Part shown: one piece after another, positions 16,619-24,655 of the stretch
How the letters are laid out: every line of letters starts with the position of its first letter
Numbering within the stretch: position 1 is the first letter of the stretch
NCBI GenBank assembly: GCA_035376985.1
Contig: DAOSSA010000005.1
Location: 1 to 64,000 of the forward strand
Length of the DNA: 64,000 nucleotides
Direction: 5' to 3'
From: Brevifilum sp029548365
GTDB lineage: Bacteria; Chloroflexota; Anaerolineae; Anaerolineales; Anaerolineaceae
Program-made: the position numbers and the translations under genes
The notes under the pieces: generated by a model
The model's input: only the letters and a program-made list of their open reading frames with translations
The model's database searches: none
Told to the model about the DNA's origin: nothing

Positions 16619-16634
16619 TATACCTACCGGTAAA
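16619..16634 (+). promoter_or_regulatory. Second TetR operator copy before the amylase gene
   Basis: TATACCTACCGGTAAA matches the inner 16 bases of the TetR-gene operator (TATACCGAACGGTATA) at 13 of 16 positions. It lies 20 bases before the amylase start codon at 16654, a position where binding would block transcription or its start. Confidence 0.65.
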
Positions 16635-16653
16635 TATAGTGAACGAGGTTTTA

Positions 16654-18021
16654 ATGATGTATGGACATGCTTGGTACCAGAATGCAATTTTTTATCATCT
16701 CTATCCGCTCGGGTTGGTAGGCGCCCCCGAGCAGCATCGCATTGACGCGGCCGTTGAGCCGCGATTGGATCAGCTCTATCCCTGGATTGGACACGCACAA
16801 TCTCTCGGTGCCAATGCACTTTTTCTTGGGCCGGTGTTCGAAGCATCAACCCACGGATACGACACACGGGATTATTATCAGGTTGATCGTAGGCTGGGTG
16901 ATAACCCCTCTTTTGCCAGGTTTTCAGAAGCCGTTCACCAGTGCGGGTTGCGGCTGGTTCTGGATGCTGTATTTCACCATGTCGGGCGAGAGTTTTGGGC
17001 TTTTCGGGACGTTTTAGAAAAGGGTGAAAACTCCGCTTACGTGGATTGGTTTGCCAACATTCGCTTTGGCGAGACCAGTCCCTATGGGGATCCCTTCAGT
17101 TATGATGCCTGGCAGGGACACTATGCCCTGGTAAAGCTGAACCTCGCCAACCCGCATGTGAGGGTGCATCTCTTTGACGCGGTGAGAATGTGGATGGACA
17201 CGTTCAACATCGACGGACTCAGGCTGGACGCCGCGGATTGTATTGATAGCGACTTTTTACGCGCCTTGCGAGATGTTGTTAAAGCCCGAAAAGAAGATTT
17301 CTGGTTGATGGGTGAAGTGGTGCATGGCAACTACTGCGATTGGGTCAACCCGGTCACTCTGGATTCGGTCACCAATTACGCCAGTTATAAAGGTTTATTC
17401 TCCAGCTTGAAAGATCAAAATTACTTTGAAATCGCGCACACACTCGATAACCAGTTTGGCGCACAGGGACGCTATAAAGGTTTATATCTGTACAATTTTG
17501 TTGATAATCACGATGTGGGCCGCGTGACCAGTAAGCTGATGGATGACCGCCTGTTATATCCACTTTACCTGCTGCTGTATACCATGCCGGGCATCCCTTC
17601 AATTTATTACGGCAGTGAGTGGGGGCTGCAGGGTGAAAAAGGAAAACACACCGATGCGCCGTTGCGCCCAAAACTCGATCTTGACACCCTGAAAAACAAT
17701 CCCCGGCTGCCAGACTTGCCCGGGGTATTGCGCACCCTGGGAGATATCCGCCGGGGCTCAGTGGCAATCAGCCACGGCGATTTCAGACTTGTGTTTGTCA
17801 ACCATCAGCAATTCGCGTTTACCCGACGAAGTGATAATGAAATCGTCCTGGTCATCCTGAATAGCGATCAGCGGGACGTTCAACTCAGCCTTCGCATCCC
17901 TGGCAGCACTGGTGAATTTTACGACCTGTTGAATCCTGGGCAAGCCTTTACCGCTGCTGAGGGCAACCTGCAAGTATCGATTCCACCAACCTGGGGGAGG
18001 ATATTGAAAGCTGCCAGTTAA
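16654..18021 (+). CDS. Alpha-amylase family glycoside hydrolase (GH13)
   Basis: The 455-residue protein has all four GH13 conserved regions: DAVFHHVGRE (region I, about 107-116), GLRLDAADCI with the nucleophile Asp (region II), LMGEVVHG with the acid/base Glu (region III) and FVDNHDVGR (region IV). A short beta domain closes the C-terminus. There is no signal peptide, so it acts in the cytoplasm, probably on imported maltodextrins. ATG 16654 has GAGG seven bases upstream; an upstream TTG at 16609 would run through the operator and is rejected. The exact specificity (amylase, cyclomaltodextrinase-like, glucosyltransferase) is not settled. Confidence 0.88.
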   Translation: MMYGHAWYQNAIFYHLYPLGLVGAPEQHRIDAAVEPRLDQLYPWIGHAQSLGANALFLGPVFEASTHGYDTRDYYQVDRRLGDNPSFARFSEAVHQCGLRLVLDAVFHHVGREFWAFRDVLEKGENSAYVDWFANIRFGETSPYGDPFSYDAWQGHYALVKLNLANPHVRVHLFDAVRMWMDTFNIDGLRLDAADCIDSDFLRALRDVVKARKEDFWLMGEVVHGNYCDWVNPVTLDSVTNYASYKGLFSSLKDQNYFEIAHTLDNQFGAQGRYKGLYLYNFVDNHDVGRVTSKLMDDRLLYPLYLLLYTMPGIPSIYYGSEWGLQGEKGKHTDAPLRPKLDLDTLKNNPRLPDLPGVLRTLGDIRRGSVAISHGDFRLVFVNHQQFAFTRRSDNEIVLVILNSDQRDVQLSLRIPGSTGEFYDLLNPGQAFTAAEGNLQVSIPPTWGRILKAAS

Positions 18022-18106
18022 CTCAAGTGTGAAGCAGGGCAGGCAGGAACAGTCCTACACAACGACCCGCGAAGAAAATATTATATATAATAGATTATTT
18101 TGATTA

Positions 18107-19252
18107 TTATCTAAATCGGCGAGAGTGCATGCTGTGTGGAAAACGCCCGCCTTTTTCAAGCACTTCTTCACCGGTTTGTTGGTCAAGATAACGGTGATAG
18201 GGTATCACGGAAATCGAAAAACCCATCTCCTGAGCCCAGAGAGCCAGATGGCGCAGTTCTTTCAAAGCCTTTTCAACGGCAAGGCCTTCCTCGACACCAA
18301 AGCGGTAAGTGAAAAACCCGGGGTTAACCTCGAGATAATCCAAAATTGCGCTCCAGGCAGCCATCAGCGGCTCCAAAGCGTTGCGGTCCTGGACGTCCTT
18401 AATCGCTTGGATGGGCAACCGCAGGTTGCGTACCAGGATGTCAAGGATGACGGGATAAAACAATAAACGCGCATACGCCGAGCCGTGTTTGATTTGCATA
18501 CCTTCGGGCAGGATAACCGGAGTACCACTCCTGGCGGAGTGAATCTGGACTTCTAACGAAAAAACCTCATTCAACTTTGTGTGCTTAATCTGCGCTTCAC
18601 TCTGCGGAACCAGCGACCTGATCTGGTCCAGCAACCGGATCGATGAATGCTCAAGAACCGCTTTGAGGGACGCCTCGCCCGGTTCCAGGGAGACAGGGGG
18701 GATCGGGTCGCCGACATTCATCACCAATTTGGGACGTTTGAGCTTGATCGCTTGTTGCAAGCCATCTACGATGCCGCCAAACCCAATCGGGATGATGGGT
18801 GCCTGGGCGCGGTAGCTGAGCCAGGAGGCACCCAACTGAGCTTGCATCTGACCGGCGTCCCAGATGCCCCCCTCTGGAAAGATCCCTAAAATGCCGCCCT
18901 GATCCAGGATGTTGACCGCAGTATTTAATGCCTGCCGATCCAGGTTTCCCCGGTTGACGGGAATCAAGTCATAGGCTTTCACGATGAAGGCATAATTTCT
19001 GTCAAAGGGAATATCGCCAGTTCCGAGAAATTCAACGATTCCCGGGGTATAGGCAGCCAGCATGACCACTTCCAGAATCGCGGCGTGATTTCCCGCCAGG
19101 AGCACCGGACCTTTTTTAGGCAATCTTTCTCTGCCATGGATTTCCACATTGGCAAACAGCGCTAAGAGCGCCTTTCCCAGGGTTGTCATCGTTTTCCTGA
19201 TCAGCAACTTTCGGGGATAGCGAATGGTTTGGGCTGGTGGTTTGTTTTGCAT
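18107..19252 (-). CDS. PlsC-type lysophospholipid acyltransferase
   Basis: The enzyme family transfers an acyl chain to lysophosphatidate or similar acceptors at the membrane face. In the 381-residue protein the acyltransferase block begins with GNHAAILEVVML at about 52-63, then VNRGNLDRQAL, IFPEGG and APIIPIGFGG. The usual HX4D catalytic pair reads HX4E here, which is unusual. The C-terminal 170 residues are beyond the core domain and unrecognised. TAGAAT lies 6 bases before the ATG with no ribosome site, hinting at a leaderless mRNA. It converges on the amylase gene, separated by AT-rich DNA. Confidence 0.8.
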   Translation of the reverse strand: MQNKPPAQTIRYPRKLLIRKTMTTLGKALLALFANVEIHGRERLPKKGPVLLAGNHAAILEVVMLAAYTPGIVEFLGTGDIPFDRNYAFIVKAYDLIPVNRGNLDRQALNTAVNILDQGGILGIFPEGGIWDAGQMQAQLGASWLSYRAQAPIIPIGFGGIVDGLQQAIKLKRPKLVMNVGDPIPPVSLEPGEASLKAVLEHSSIRLLDQIRSLVPQSEAQIKHTKLNEVFSLEVQIHSARSGTPVILPEGMQIKHGSAYARLLFYPVILDILVRNLRLPIQAIKDVQDRNALEPLMAAWSAILDYLEVNPGFFTYRFGVEEGLAVEKALKELRHLALWAQEMGFSISVIPYHRYLDQQTGEEVLEKGGRFPHSMHSRRFR

Positions 19253-19431
19253 GTTCTGATTCTATCGCGTATGGACCTTAATAAAAGGGCTGTGTCGCTT
19301 CAGACCGGGTTGAGTCAACCCTCCGCCTGAGCAACGGGGACCATAATATCCGATCAGCGAAACACAGTTAAGCCCCGCCTGATTCAGTTGCTCAACTGCG
19401 GGCAAGACCTCAAAACGGGCAGATCTCACAG

Positions 19432-19437
19432 TATAAT
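19432..19437 (+). promoter_or_regulatory. TATAAT -10 box before the FkbM gene
   Basis: A perfect TATAAT lies 67 bases before the FkbM start codon; no good -35 box is seen at 16-18 bases upstream. The rest of the 250-base divergent region shows nothing else recognisable. Confidence 0.35.
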
Positions 19438-19504
19438 AACTGCGTCAGAGAAGGATTTGATCAAGTCCTATTCGAAAAATTAGACAGAGAAGTGAAAGAC
19501 AGCA

Positions 19505-20275
19505 ATGGATTTTTCAAAACTCAGCTATCGTAGCTTTGTTGGTAAACTGGCCAGGTTGCCCTTGCGACTGATACCCAAGAGGGCTGTACTGCCCATCTTG
19601 CAGGGACAATTGCGGGGGAAAAAATGGGTGGTGGGCGCCGGTAACCATAGTTACTGGCTGGGCAGCTATGAAATGCACAAGCGGCAGGCTTTTGAGCGAG
19701 AGGTCAAACCAGGTATGGTGGTCTTTGATATCGGCGCCAATGTGGGGTTTTACAGCCTGCTGGCGGCGGTTTTGACGGGACAGGGGGGCAAGGTCTACGC
19801 CTTTGAACCGTCGGAGCGCAATGTGAAATTCATCCGCCAGCACGCAGCGCTGAACAAAATCGAAACGATTGTAGTTATTGAAGCAGCAGTGGCGGAGCAA
19901 AATGGCGTAGCCCTGTTTGACCCGGGCACCAGCATTGCCACCGGTCACCTTTCAGCGACGGGAACCGTGCCGGTGCAGCAGTACAGCCTGGATGAACTGT
20001 TCGCTGCAGGCGAAATTCAACCGCCAGATGCCATGAAAGTGGATGTGGAGGGGGCAGAATATGCCGTCCTTAAAGGAGCAAAAAGAATAATTCAAGATTT
20101 TCTGCCGATAATATTCTTAGATACCCACGGGCGCGACGTGCACGAATTTGCGCTGGGGTTTTTAACAAGTCATGGGTATCAATTCGAAATTCTCGACGGA
20201 AAGCCTTTGCCAGATGCCAAAGAATTGATTGCAAGACCTCCAGCAGGAAAATTTCAACGAGCTGAACATAAATAA
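19505..20275 (+). CDS. FkbM family SAM-dependent methyltransferase
   Basis: The 256-residue protein has the class I methyltransferase motif VFDIGANVGFYSLLAA at about 75-90, the acidic VYAFEPSERNVKFI loop that contacts the SAM ribose, and the FkbM-type later motif MKVDVEGAEYAVLKGA at about 178-193. Known family members methylate hydroxyl groups on sugars or polyketides, often in polysaccharide or natural-product clusters; no such cluster is here. The ATG at 19505 has a purine-rich AGAGAAGTGAAAG upstream. The acceptor substrate is unknown. Confidence 0.85.
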   Translation: MDFSKLSYRSFVGKLARLPLRLIPKRAVLPILQGQLRGKKWVVGAGNHSYWLGSYEMHKRQAFEREVKPGMVVFDIGANVGFYSLLAAVLTGQGGKVYAFEPSERNVKFIRQHAALNKIETIVVIEAAVAEQNGVALFDPGTSIATGHLSATGTVPVQQYSLDELFAAGEIQPPDAMKVDVEGAEYAVLKGAKRIIQDFLPIIFLDTHGRDVHEFALGFLTSHGYQFEILDGKPLPDAKELIARPPAGKFQRAEHK

Positions 20276-20320
20276 TTGGATTATAGACAAGCGACCGGGT
20301 GAAGCTGGGCTTTGTGGGCA

Positions 20321-21373
20321 TCAGAACGTCACCCCGCCCGTCACGCGGACCAGTCCGGGTTGATCTGGTGCACCGTCAACCGTGATGCGCCCGGGCAGGA
20401 AATGATGGATTACCTGTGCATTGGTGAGCAGGTGAGACGTCACCCTGTTGGTACGGAAGACCGAGTTGCCAGGGCTCAGCAAGAGGGGCAGCAGGAGTTG
20501 ATCGGCCAGGAAATGATCCACGCAACCGTCCTGCTCTAAAAACGCGAGTAATTGGTCGACAGCTTCATCGGCGACCTGCTCGGCGGGCTTGCCCGGCGCA
20601 CCCAGGGCGCTGTAACACGCACTTCCGCCGTCGGCGAAATCCGCCTGCAGCAAGACGAACGTGCCTTTACCAGGCGAAGGCAGATGCTGTGTTGTTATTT
20701 TTGTATCCTGGCATACCGGGTACAGTCGGCGTAGCGCCTGGTGTTTTTGCCGTTTGGCAACTTCATCGCTGAGATTTGCAACGCCAGAAACGCCTCGAAT
20801 GCGTGTCAACGCGCCGCGCGACACACAGGTAAAGGGGTGCAGCTCGCGAGCGGGCAAGATTTTACCCCGGGCTTCACCGCCGCCGCGCGGGTAGAAACCA
20901 GCACGACCCAGGACCAGTTCTGCGCGAAAACCAAGTTTGACCATTATTGGCATCCACTGGGCAGCCAGGTAATGGAAGGTGGGGCTCCACGGCACATGGG
21001 TTCCGCCGGTGAGGTTGAGGGAAGAAGTGCCGGCGGCAAAACTTAATGGCAGGAAAACGGTCTGCAGCAAGAGCGTCAACGCGCCTGCTGTGGAAATTTC
21101 AAAATGGTAACGTCCAGGGCGGACTTTTTCGGGGATCAGGGTTAATGTGCTGCTGTTGAGGTCCGCGCCGGTCACCTCAGCCACGGTCAGCCTGGCGATT
21201 GCCCTGACGGCAGCCAGGTGCTGCGGGCGTAACCCGGGCTGGCTGCGGTTCGCCCGAATCTGCTCGATGTGCACCGGCGTCCCGGTCAGGGCCGATAAAC
21301 TCAGGCTGGTGCGCAGGACCTGCCCGCCGCCTTCTCCAATTGCGCCGTTAATTTCAATCATCTGCTGACTCAT
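20321..21373 (-). CDS. rtcA: RNA 3'-terminal phosphate cyclase
   Basis: RtcA uses ATP to convert an RNA 3'-phosphate to a 2',3'-cyclic phosphate through an adenylated histidine. The 350-residue protein is of family length. It opens with INGAIGEGGGQVLRTSLSLS (the RtcA signature), has RAGFYPRGGGE at the middle, and ends with TSHLLTNAQVIHHFLP, which holds the expected catalytic His. The start is the ATG at 21373; upstream in-frame ATGs would run the gene across the parS site and add residues without homology. No rtcB or rtcR is adjacent. Confidence 0.92.
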   Translation of the reverse strand: MSQQMIEINGAIGEGGGQVLRTSLSLSALTGTPVHIEQIRANRSQPGLRPQHLAAVRAIARLTVAEVTGADLNSSTLTLIPEKVRPGRYHFEISTAGALTLLLQTVFLPLSFAAGTSSLNLTGGTHVPWSPTFHYLAAQWMPIMVKLGFRAELVLGRAGFYPRGGGEARGKILPARELHPFTCVSRGALTRIRGVSGVANLSDEVAKRQKHQALRRLYPVCQDTKITTQHLPSPGKGTFVLLQADFADGGSACYSALGAPGKPAEQVADEAVDQLLAFLEQDGCVDHFLADQLLLPLLLSPGNSVFRTNRVTSHLLTNAQVIHHFLPGRITVDGAPDQPGLVRVTGGVTF

Positions 21374-21407
21374 CGGTGTATTTTCCTGGTTGAATCTTAC
21401 CATGGGA

Positions 21408-21423
21408 TGTTTCACGTGAAACA
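21408..21423. other. parS: parS centromere site 1
   Basis: TGTTTCACGTGAAACA is a perfect 16-bp palindrome and an exact match to the bacterial ParB-binding parS consensus. ParB loads here and spreads, and ParA-ParB-parS then moves the origin region apart. It lies between the divergent RtcA and 21583 genes. Confidence 0.93.
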
Positions 21424-21507
21424 TTGGGCTGTAATGCATTCGACTCAAGGCAGAAGTGAGGGGGTGTTTCAGGGGCGTAACCGTTTCAATTTGAAGTATA
21501 GTGGTAT

Positions 21508-21523
21508 TGTTTCACGTGAAACA
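21508..21523. other. parS: parS centromere site 2
   Basis: A second exact TGTTTCACGTGAAACA, 100 bases from the first. parS sites cluster near replication origins in most bacteria, supporting the nearby oriC call. No parA or parB gene is in the window. Confidence 0.93.
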
Positions 21524-21582
21524 TGATTGGCTCCCTGTTGGGTCAGCCTGCACCTGCCCCGGCGGGAGAGCCCGGAGATGGC

Positions 21583-22089
21583 ATGTCGTACAAGATCATC
21601 ATCATTAATCGCTGGCCTTTGAAGTCGCCCGGGTTCACACAGGTGTTGCTGGATGAGCTTAAAACGGTGGATTTTGAGAGCCTGTGCCGGCAATATGGAT
21701 TGGATCCCGCATTGATTGGCCCGACACTGGCGCAACTCTCTGTTGAGGAATCGATCGGCGCGCCTGTGCCTTTCTTTTTGCTGCGTTACCACGACAAAGG
21801 CCATCCGCCTATTGTCATCAGCGAGTGGGAAATCGCCGGTTTACCGCAGCAGCGTATTCAGGAAGATCAGACGCCCGCACATTGGCCCGATTGCGTGTTG
21901 GAATGTATCGCAACTTCGCGGGCGGTGTACAGCGTGACTCTGGAGGGCGAACAATTAACGGATCTGGGTCTCTTACTGGCTTATGAAGTTGCTCGTTGGA
22001 TCGCACACCAGGGATCAGGGATTGTGCTGGGCCTTGATGCTGCCTGGTACCGCCTCAACGAACACCAGGCTTTCATACCGCTCCAGTAG
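21583..22089 (+). CDS. Hypothetical protein next to parS
   Basis: The 168-residue soluble protein begins MSYKIIIINRWPLKSPGF and shows no motif I recognise; it has no signal peptide or membrane span. An earlier ATG at 21523 overlaps the parS site and would add a Gly/Pro-rich tail, while ATG 21583 has GGAG six bases upstream and is preferred. The gene converges on dnaN with a shared terminator between. Its promoter region contains the parS pair, so its expression could be affected by ParB spreading. Function unknown. Confidence 0.6.
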   Translation: MSYKIIIINRWPLKSPGFTQVLLDELKTVDFESLCRQYGLDPALIGPTLAQLSVEESIGAPVPFFLLRYHDKGHPPIVISEWEIAGLPQQRIQEDQTPAHWPDCVLECIATSRAVYSVTLEGEQLTDLGLLLAYEVARWIAHQGSGIVLGLDAAWYRLNEHQAFIPLQ

Positions 22090-22176
22090 AATAATGGGTC
22101 AACAGGGTCTTTTGTGCGATCGGGTGAAATGGGCGCCCGCGTGGGTGGTGACCCTACGGCCAGCCTCACTCATAAA

Positions 22177-22204
22177 AAAAGCGCCTATTTTACAGGCGCT
22201 TTTG
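22177..22204. terminator. Bidirectional terminator between gene 21583 and dnaN
   Basis: AGCGCCT (22180-22186) pairs with AGGCGCT (22194-22200), with a run of A before and T after, giving a T-tract on both strands. It serves the convergent genes on either side. Confidence 0.85.
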
Positions 22205-22224
22205 CATGCATGTTTTGTCAGCAG

Positions 22225-23361
22225 TTAGTTGATGTGCATGGGCATAATGATGTGCTTGAAATGATCATCGCCTTGTGGCCGGATCAAACCTGGCGTGGTG
22301 GCAGCGTTCGTCTCTAACCAAACATTGTCCGTCTTGATGACCTCCAGCACTTCCCGCAAGTAGCGCACGTTAAAGGCCACCAGCAAGGGGGTGCCGTCCA
22401 CAGATGCGTCCACAAGGATCTCGGAAGAACCGGTTTGTTCAGACTGGGCGGATAGCTCCAATGTGCCGGGGCTGGCTTCACCGGCTTCAGGGATGAGGTT
22501 CAGGCGGGCGACATTTGTGCCATCTCGGGCGATGATTTCAGCCTGTTTGCAGGCTTTAAGCAGCCCGCTGGTTGAGAGGAGGGTATGGGTTTTGAAACTT
22601 GGCGGGATAATGGCTCGATAATCCGGAAAAGATCCTTCGATCAGTTGCGAGACCAGCTCCAGTTCCTTCATATGGAAGATCACCTGTCCACGCTCTGCAG
22701 GGAAGGTCATGATCAGGGTTTCTTCTGACGCGCTGCTAACAATGCGCGATAGCTCAATCAGGGCTCGAGCTGGGATGATGGCTTCAATAGGGTGAGAAAC
22801 CGGGTTGGGAATATCGTCCTCCCGGATTGAAATGCGGAATCCATCAGTCGCTGCCATGGTGATATGGTCCCCATCTAATTTCAGCAGCACGCCGGTTAAC
22901 ACCGGGCGTGCTTCTTCCACGGATGCCGCAAAGGCGACCTGGTGAACCATCTCCCTGAAGTTGGTGACATTCAGCGGGACAGCCTGTTCAAGATCAGGTT
23001 CTGGAATGGGCGGGAACTCTTCGGCATCAATGCCTTTGATATTAGTTTCCGAGGTGCCGCAGCGGACATTCAGGGTTTGTGTGCTGCGATCCAGGGTCAT
23101 AATCACTTTTTCATTGGGCAAATTGCTGACCAGGTCTGTAAATGTACGTGAGGGTACGGTGATGGCGCCTTCGCCCTCGATCCGCGCTCCAATCCAGCTG
23201 GTGATCCCGAGTTCGAGGTTAGTCGCAGAAAGGCGCAGCCGCCCTTCATCCGTCTTGATAAGGATGTTCGCGAGGACGGGTAAGGTACTCCTGGGGGAAA
23301 CCGCTCTCGAGACCATGTTAACACTGTGGGCAAGTTGGGTTTGATTGACGTGAACTTTCAT
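22225..23361 (-). CDS. dnaN: DNA polymerase III beta sliding clamp
   Basis: DnaN dimerises into the ring that tethers DNA polymerase III to the template. The 378-residue protein has the three repeated clamp domains, with the expected N-terminal VSRAVSPRSTLPVLANILIKT, the internal FAASVEEARPVLTGVLL, and the C-terminal ending HIIMPMHIN matching the conserved (M/L)PMR/H tail. AGGAGAGG lies about 11 bases before the ATG. The gene is separated from any dnaA, unlike the classical dnaA-dnaN pair, but is within 8 kb of the candidate origin. Two AGGATACA direct repeats 21 bases apart and a palindrome lie upstream. Confidence 0.95.
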   Translation of the reverse strand: MKVHVNQTQLAHSVNMVSRAVSPRSTLPVLANILIKTDEGRLRLSATNLELGITSWIGARIEGEGAITVPSRTFTDLVSNLPNEKVIMTLDRSTQTLNVRCGTSETNIKGIDAEEFPPIPEPDLEQAVPLNVTNFREMVHQVAFAASVEEARPVLTGVLLKLDGDHITMAATDGFRISIREDDIPNPVSHPIEAIIPARALIELSRIVSSASEETLIMTFPAERGQVIFHMKELELVSQLIEGSFPDYRAIIPPSFKTHTLLSTSGLLKACKQAEIIARDGTNVARLNLIPEAGEASPGTLELSAQSEQTGSSEILVDASVDGTPLLVAFNVRYLREVLEVIKTDNVWLETNAATTPGLIRPQGDDHFKHIIMPMHIN

Positions 23362-23409
23362 CGGGGGCGCACCTCTCCTGTATCCTAATCGGTGTGGTTT
23401 GTATCCTTA

Positions 23410-23421
23410 GAAGTATACTTC
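23410..23421. promoter_or_regulatory. 12-bp palindrome upstream of dnaN
   Basis: GAAGTATACTTC is a perfect palindrome about 50 bases before the dnaN start, where a promoter would lie. Downstream of it on the minus strand AGGATACA occurs twice, 21 bases apart. It could be a regulator site; no known operator matches. Confidence 0.35.
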
Positions 23422-23465
23422 GAAGACGGTTTTTTTTCCAGTAATTTGATGGCGTGTTTACCTGT

Positions 23466-23621
23466 GCCGGGCAGGCTTGTTGACACTCCCGAGGGCGTGA
23501 AGTAAGCTTATCTCTGTCCGGGTGGGACCGGCGCGGCGGAGCCCAGCGAACCCCGTCAGGTCCGAGAGGAAGCAGCGGTAAACCGGTTACTCCGGGTGCC
23601 GCCGGCAAACCTGCCCGGGCA
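23466..23621 (+). ncRNA. ffs: Signal recognition particle RNA
   Basis: The core GTCAGGTCCG-AGAGGAAGCAGC at 23555-23576 is the conserved Ffh-binding helix 8 of SRP RNA. The ends pair: GCCGGGCAGG (23466-23475) with CCTGCCCGGGC (23610-23620). The inferred RNA is about 155 bases, longer than the 114-base E. coli 4.5S RNA but shorter than the Bacillus form. It works with Ffh in co-translational targeting of membrane and secreted proteins. It lies between the divergent dnaN and methyltransferase genes. The exact ends are estimated from the pairing. Confidence 0.9.
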
Positions 23622-23673
23622 TTGAATTTAATGGCTATTGTACACCGGGTCAACCCATGATATAACCCCTATT

Positions 23674-24567
23674 ATGAGCGAACACACACCTCCCGTATGT
23701 GATTATGAAGGCTCCGACTATCAGCAATCCTTTTGGGATCTTGGCGGTCGCGCCTATGAAGATGCCGTTGAAGCGCTTGCATTGCGCCGATTGTTGCCGG
23801 CTGAAGGGAATTTTATGCTTGAATTAGGCGCTGGTGCAGGACGAAACACCCGGCGCTATTACCACTATCAACGCGTGGCGCTGGTGGATTATTCGCGCAC
23901 GCAACTCTTACAGGCACAGGCGCACCTGGGCGCATCGGATCGTTACCTTTATGTTGCCGCGGATGTGTATCGCCTGCCATTTGTTGACGGGCGGTTTGAT
24001 GGGGCCACAATGATTCGCACCTTACACCACATGGCAGAGCCTGCCCTGGCGCTTTCCCAGGTCTACCGGGTGATGGCGCCGGGTGGGGTTTTTATCCTTG
24101 AATTTGCCAATAAGCGCAACCTCAAAGCCATCCTGCGCTACATGTTAGGCAGGCAGGCGTGGAGCCCCTTTACGCTGGACCCGATCGAATTTGCCGCACT
24201 GAATTTTGATTTTCACCCCAAAGCAATCTGGCGCGATTTGCAGGCTGCCGATTTTGCCGTTGAAAAAATCCTGACGGTTTCCCATTTTCGGGTCAACGCG
24301 CTCAAACGAATAATTCCCCTGCGGATCCTGGTGGGACTGGACGGGCTTTTGCAGCCAACGGGACGTCTGCTGCAGGTGACTCCCAGCGTTTTTGTGCGTG
24401 CGCATTCAGATGCAGCAAGCCAGGGCGCTGTAGGGGGAGTGATTTTCGAATGTCCTTTGTGCCACGCCGCAATCCCGAGCATAGGGCGCGATCTGATTTG
24501 TGGCGAATGTGGCGCCTTATGGCCTTACCAGGATGGCATCTACGATTTTCGCATCAAAGCCGATTAA
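23674..24567 (+). CDS. SAM methyltransferase fused to a Trm112-like zinc ribbon
   Basis: The 297-residue protein has a class I methyltransferase core (FMLELGAGAGRNTRRY at about 48-63; DGATMIRTLHHMAEP; VMAPGGVFILEFANK) followed by a C-terminal zinc ribbon CPLCHAAIP...LICGECGALWPYQDGIYDF at about 265-294. The ribbon is of the Trm112 type that usually comes as a separate activator. TATAAC lies 7 bases before ATG 23674, with TTGTAC 17 bases further up and no ribosome site, suggesting a leaderless mRNA; the alternative TTG at 23638 lies in the promoter. Substrate unknown. Confidence 0.8.
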   Translation: MSEHTPPVCDYEGSDYQQSFWDLGGRAYEDAVEALALRRLLPAEGNFMLELGAGAGRNTRRYYHYQRVALVDYSRTQLLQAQAHLGASDRYLYVAADVYRLPFVDGRFDGATMIRTLHHMAEPALALSQVYRVMAPGGVFILEFANKRNLKAILRYMLGRQAWSPFTLDPIEFAALNFDFHPKAIWRDLQAADFAVEKILTVSHFRVNALKRIIPLRILVGLDGLLQPTGRLLQVTPSVFVRAHSDAASQGAVGGVIFECPLCHAAIPSIGRDLICGECGALWPYQDGIYDFRIKAD

Positions 24568-24655
24568 CAACAACCAGCCAGCCCCCTGTACCGCCTAGTC
24601 GGTCTTATCGAGATTGCAGGCGCAGCAATGATGGCTTTGCCTGTGGTCAGAATTT

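Noticed and set aside
21374..21448. N-terminal extension of RtcA through upstream ATGs
   Set aside because: The added residues are encoded by the parS palindrome and have no counterpart in the family.
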